Source of the DNA: Chitinophaga pinensis
GTDB lineage: Bacteria > Bacteroidota > Bacteroidia > Chitinophagales > UBA10324
NCBI GenBank assembly: GCA_945892775.1
Contig: CAMDDP010000028.1
Location: forward strand, 1-37,537
DNA: 37,537 bases
Reading direction: 5' to 3'
In this document: positions 34,063 through 37,537 of the stretch, one piece after another
Position numbering within the stretch: the first letter of the stretch is position 1
How the letters are laid out: each line of letters opens with the position of its first letter
The notes under the pieces: generated by a model
Seen by the model: the letters and a program-made list of their open reading frames with translations, nothing else
The model's database searches: none
Told to the model about the DNA's origin: nothing
Position numbers and translations under genes: made by a program

Positions 34063-36915
34063 TTATTGGAATTTTATGGTGACACCAAGTGAAAAATGAG
34101 TTGGCGCATCGTATCGAGCCGGATTATTAGGTGGTGTGTTGTAGGATCGATAATCTCTTGGATCTAAAAACTGTGGGTCTCTCCATTCAGAAGGAACCGC
34201 ATCTCCTTCAGCATAGGCATTACCAGTAACGGGGTTTATAATCAACGGATTTTTTGCATTCAGAATATTGGTGACTTCGAGTGTTAATGAAACATCTAGT
34301 CTTTTAACTTTAATTGATTTGCGTAAAGTTGCATTTAACCAAAATGAAGGGGCTGAAATTTTTTCATATTGGTGTTCAGGATTTCCATCAATATTATAGA
34401 TTGGTCGAGCTGAATATTCTTCGAAACCATCAAACAAATAAGGTGTGTATCTTTTTCCTGTTCTAAAGATTGCTTCTGTATAAAAACTAAAATGATTTAA
34501 AAATTTGAAATTAAATATTCCTCTGTCTTGATTCACCGTAAAAATGGCAAAACCTTTTGCGTCTATTGGAGAATCCCAAGCTAGTGGAGTTTCTTTTGTA
34601 CTTACTGAATTTCCAGTTGCTAAGATTTGCGATATACTTTGCGATGCTGATGAACTTTGACCAGTTGCAGCACTATATGAAAATGAAAGTTGGCTGCTAA
34701 ACCATTTTGCTACACGCTTAATATAGGCAACTTCAAAACCACGAACACGTGCGTAGTCAGCATTGATTCTTATTGTTCGTGCCACTTCTCTTCCAGTTGC
34801 ATCTTTTAAATAAATAGTATTGCTAGTAATAAAATCATATTTGTCCTTCCAATAGGCAGAAATATTTAGCGCATCATTACTTCCTAATTGTGACTTCAAA
34901 CCAAGCTCATAAGAAATATCAACCTCTGGGTTTAAATCAGGATTACCTACACGAGCAAGGGTTGAACGATCGGCATAATATGGGTCAAGACCTGTATATA
35001 TATAAGAGGGATGAGGCTCAACCATACTGTGACCATAATTAAAATACATAACCTGATTTTCCTTTATTGGGAAACTAGCGGAAATTTTGGGCAACAATCG
35101 CATTTTCATTTTACTACCAAAAATATTTACGGTGTGTTTTAAATATTCTTCTCTTATTGCATCAGCAATTGGTGCTTCAATATTTTGAATAGCATTGTCA
35201 ACAAATCTGCCGGCAAACCAATATTCATATCGTAAACCGACATCAGCTATCAACCCTCGGAATTTATACTTATCAGAAACATACCACGCACCCCGAACTG
35301 GAACCACATGCCACGCATCACTTAAATCTCCTAAACGAAATGACTGGGTATAATTTCCATCTGGTAGTTGAATGGGCGCTCCTATCCAAGGGCGTGTGAT
35401 ATCAATCCATTGCATTTCTCTTCTTTTTAATTCTCCCCCAAGGTAAAACCTGTTACTTGTATTTTTAGAATAAAAAGTTGCTGAAGATTTTAATGTGTAT
35501 TCCTCTACATAGTGATCATGCCATAGTGTTGCTATCCCATCGTTATTAAACAATCCAGGCCCTGGCAACACAAATACAATACTATCGGAAGGATTAAAAT
35601 ATTGTGTTGGGAAGGTTACAATACTTGCTGGATCAAATTCACTATTTACTTGCTGGGGTCGCCAGTCTATTCCATTAGCGTCAGTTCGCAAATGAACAAA
35701 AAGCCTTGATGCAGTAACCCGATAACTAAATGATGGCTTTGGTGTTTGAACCCAAACTAAAGTTTCAAGGTTAGTATCATGGGTATAGGTATTTGCATTA
35801 TCTGGCTGTAATGAAAAATTATATTGATAACCAGGTGTAAATCCAACATCGTTTCCAGTTATGCGCAGCATATTAAAATCTTGGTTGATGGTTATACTTT
35901 TTAAATAAGTGAATGCTAATTTTTTTGCCGATGAAAAATTATAATTCAATTTCAACATTCCTGCCCACCGATTATCCTGGTAGGGACTCCAATCGGAATC
36001 AGGATAAATAGAAGACACCACTTGATTGGCGGGATTACGAAAATAATTGTCGGTGAAATTAAATTTGAAAGAGGTGTAGTATTTTAATTTCGATGCTACA
36101 GATTTTTTAAATTTTAGCGGACCTCCTAATCCTAATTCATAAATTGAATTATTAAATGTGGAGTTCCAATCTTTATTAAAACCAAAATTATCGCGCTTGT
36201 GTGATGCATTAATAGAAAATTTATCGCCACCGCTTTTTGTTTTCGCATTCACAGTTCCCGATGTAGAATTACCATATTCAACTGAAGAACTACTGGTGTT
36301 TACTTCAATATCATCAATGGCATTACTGCCTAAATCAATGCCGAAACCAGTTCCAGCAAGCGGGTCGGTTGCTGAAACATCATCAATAAAAAAACCTGTT
36401 TCATAAGTTCGACCACCGCGAATGTGTATGCCCTCTGCATTTTGCACCACCCCAGAAGATGTATTAATAATGCCTTGTATTTGTCGTGAAGGTGCCGCTT
36501 CTATTTGATCCTTACCAATTTTTTGCGTGCTCTTCGAGTCCTCAACATCCACAAGAGGTCTATCCCCTATCACAACAATATTATCATCAAGCGTAATTGC
36601 ACTCACCCCCAATTGCACATCTACTTTTTTTCGTTCTCCATCTTGTATTTTCATCCCTGTGAGTAGGACTCGTTCATAACCAACGTAACTGCATTCAATA
36701 ATATAAGTGCCTGCAGGTATATTAATGATTGCATAGTTCCCATCAATATCAGTTACAGTACCCAAAGATGTTCCCTTTAGCGCAACAGTAACCCCTATCA
36801 AGGTAGTCTTATCAGCCTTATCAGTAATTACCCCATAAAATTTAGCTGTCTTTTGTGCAAAGAGTAATTGACTAATAAAAAGTATACAAATTGTATTTGC
36901 TATTTTTTTAATCAT
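34063..36915 (-). CDS. TonB-dependent receptor with N-terminal CarboxypepD-regulatory-like domain, 950 aa
   Basis: Signal peptide (about 1-20, ending FAQ); a carboxypeptidase-regulatory-like beta domain (about 24-105, TLIGVTVALKGTSLGTVTDI with NIPAGTYIIECSYVGYE); a plug domain (about 130-235, GIHIRGGRTYETGFFIDDVS); and a 22-strand-type barrel to a terminal FSLGVTIKFQ. It imports a large substrate through the outer membrane with energy from TonB-ExbBD. It is not a SusC pair: no SusD gene lies nearby, as the next gene on the strand is OmpA. The substrate is unknown. It has its own likely promoter carrying a palindrome. Confidence 0.92.
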   Translation of the reverse strand: MIKKIANTICILFISQLLFAQKTAKFYGVITDKADKTTLIGVTVALKGTSLGTVTDIDGNYAIINIPAGTYIIECSYVGYERVLLTGMKIQDGERKKVDVQLGVSAITLDDNIVVIGDRPLVDVEDSKSTQKIGKDQIEAAPSRQIQGIINTSSGVVQNAEGIHIRGGRTYETGFFIDDVSATDPLAGTGFGIDLGSNAIDDIEVNTSSSSVEYGNSTSGTVNAKTKSGGDKFSINASHKRDNFGFNKDWNSTFNNSIYELGLGGPLKFKKSVASKLKYYTSFKFNFTDNYFRNPANQVVSSIYPDSDWSPYQDNRWAGMLKLNYNFSSAKKLAFTYLKSITINQDFNMLRITGNDVGFTPGYQYNFSLQPDNANTYTHDTNLETLVWVQTPKPSFSYRVTASRLFVHLRTDANGIDWRPQQVNSEFDPASIVTFPTQYFNPSDSIVFVLPGPGLFNNDGIATLWHDHYVEEYTLKSSATFYSKNTSNRFYLGGELKRREMQWIDITRPWIGAPIQLPDGNYTQSFRLGDLSDAWHVVPVRGAWYVSDKYKFRGLIADVGLRYEYWFAGRFVDNAIQNIEAPIADAIREEYLKHTVNIFGSKMKMRLLPKISASFPIKENQVMYFNYGHSMVEPHPSYIYTGLDPYYADRSTLARVGNPDLNPEVDISYELGLKSQLGSNDALNISAYWKDKYDFITSNTIYLKDATGREVARTIRINADYARVRGFEVAYIKRVAKWFSSQLSFSYSAATGQSSSASQSISQILATGNSVSTKETPLAWDSPIDAKGFAIFTVNQDRGIFNFKFLNHFSFYTEAIFRTGKRYTPYLFDGFEEYSARPIYNIDGNPEHQYEKISAPSFWLNATLRKSIKVKRLDVSLTLEVTNILNAKNPLIINPVTGNAYAEGDAVPSEWRDPQFLDPRDYRSYNTPPNNPARYDAPTHFSLGVTIKFQ

Positions 36916-37257
36916 TCTATAAATTCAAAGTAAAATTTTATTGGGCTAAATGTAACCCAACGAAATAATTTTTTACAAGTGTTTGAAATTATCAGTTCAA
37001 TCAGATAAAATAAAACAGTAAAAGAAAAAAACTTTTCAAGAATGGGTGTTTTGCACCTGAGGTATTAAACCATCATTTATACATGTACTAACATCAAGGT
37101 TTTTATAATGCCAAATTTATTCGTCAATTTTTATTTCGGTTTAACCCGCCATATCTTTTAAAAGTCAATATAAAAAATTTATGAGTAATTAAATTTCGGA
37201 AAACATACATAAATCACACCTTATAAATTAAAATAATTGAACATAATTTTTAAAAAA
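36916..37257. other. Intergenic region holding the TonB receptor promoter
   Basis: This 342-base AT-rich gap lies between the Hpt gene and the TonB receptor gene, both on the minus strand. Near the receptor gene it holds a promoter and a 20-base palindrome. A weak hairpin (GGTG/CACC, 37045-37057) is the only other structure. I see no gene, tRNA or strong terminator in it. Confidence 0.6.
36947..36978 (-). promoter_or_regulatory. Probable promoter of the TonB receptor with a palindrome on the -7 box
   Basis: The minus strand has TTG at 36978-36976, 21 bases, then TACATTTA at 36954-36947, with the ATG 32 bases further. A 20-base imperfect palindrome (36941-36960, TTGGG...CCCAA, 8 of 10 pairs matching) has the same centre as the -7 box. 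This is where a repressor could block transcription. Confidence 0.45.
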
Positions 37258-37537
37258 TTAAGCCACTTTACTTTCTGGATTATCTATAAAGAATATTAAT
37301 TCGTCAATTAAGCCATGAATAGATTTTTTGGCATCGGCATAAATAAAATCTATCCCCTCGAAAAGATTTTCTTTACCCATGGTTTCAAGAACAAACAACA
37401 AATCTCCACTAGCTTTAGCTCCAAAGGGTGAAATGCTACCCCTCATCTTATGGGAGATACGATTTATGTCATGCGACTCACAATTGGCCATTGCAATATC
37501 AAGTGCATCTAACTGTAAGTAAATATTTTTTAAAAAT
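37258..37537 (-). CDS. Hpt phosphotransfer domain, C-terminal end of a protein cut by the window end
   Basis: The frame stays open to the last base, so the first Met in the window (37491) is internal and the protein starts further upstream. The visible 92 residues read LKNIYLQLDALDIAMANCES, then HDINRISHKMRGSISPFGA. The phospho-accepting histidine lies in SHKMRGSISPFG, the Hpt motif in which His is followed by Lys, a Gly and a small helix. Hpt domains take phosphate from a response-regulator receiver domain. It could be the end of a hybrid histidine kinase or a free-standing Hpt protein; the missing part would decide. Its stop precedes the TonB receptor gene by 342 bases. Confidence 0.75.
   Translation of the reverse strand, partial: FLKNIYLQLDALDIAMANCESHDINRISHKMRGSISPFGAKASGDLLFVLETMGKENLFEGIDFIYADAKKSIHGLIDELIFFIDNPESKVA

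Noticed and set aside
34063-36915. TonB receptor as a SusC of a polysaccharide-utilisation locus
   Set aside because: No SusD-like lipoprotein gene or glycan-degrading enzyme lies next to it; the downstream gene is OmpA.

Overview
The window is a stretch of AT-rich chromosome from a member of the Bacteroidota. It could be a Sphingobacteriales, Chitinophagales or Flavobacteriales relative, but the genus cannot be fixed from the sequence. The evidence is four secreted proteins ending in type IX secretion system (T9SS) sorting domains, a PorQ-like T9SS protein, a TonB-dependent receptor with an N-terminal carboxypeptidase-regulatory-like domain, an OmpA protein with calcium-type acidic repeats, and several promoters resembling the Bacteroidota TTG / TAnnTTTG consensus. 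No phage, integrase, transposase or CRISPR array is visible. The layout looks like core chromosome interspersed with lineage-specific secreted proteins.

Region 1-3.1 kb (minus strand) holds a pRiA4b-ORF3-family gene whose stop overlaps the start of miaA (cut by the window edge), then class I fructose-bisphosphate aldolase followed by accD. Region 3.2-9.6 kb is a loose mix: a conserved-looking hypothetical, a monohaem cytochrome lipoprotein, an SprB-repeat T9SS protein, a DUF3592 membrane protein, a T9SS esterase-like hydrolase, a beta-carbonic anhydrase and a secreted thioredoxin-fold protein. Region 9.7-14.6 kb carries housekeeping genes: PepD-type dipeptidase, DUF1415, a one-repeat DUF1456 protein, a GlmM-type phosphohexomutase and an EamA transporter.

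Region 14.6-19.2 kb is a co-oriented minus-strand trio: PorQ, then a large LTD/CotH-kinase protein with a type B T9SS sorting domain, then a secreted beta-propeller protein. Region 19.3-24.1 kb has malate dehydrogenase, a retropepsin-like protease, a lipoprotein joining a cytochrome-like domain (CX4CH) to a beta-propeller, a SanA/YdcF protein, a NUDIX hydrolase and a half-length asparaginase. Region 24.2-27.3 kb is a Calx-beta T9SS protein closely followed by an unrecognised barrel-like exported protein. A terminator-shaped hairpin lies inside the signal-peptide codons of the second gene. Region 27.3-32.3 kb has a CNNM/CorC-type membrane protein, tRNA-Leu(UAA), tRNA-Gly(GCC), mutS and a SpoU methyltransferase. 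Region 32.3-37.5 kb has an OmpA protein, a TonB-dependent receptor and the C-terminal end of an Hpt phosphotransfer protein cut by the window edge.

I do not see a clearly new multi-gene system. The best leads are the PorQ/CotH-T9SS/propeller trio, the Calx-beta/barrel-like pair with its embedded terminator-like hairpin, and a palindrome centred exactly on the probable -7 element of the TonB receptor gene.
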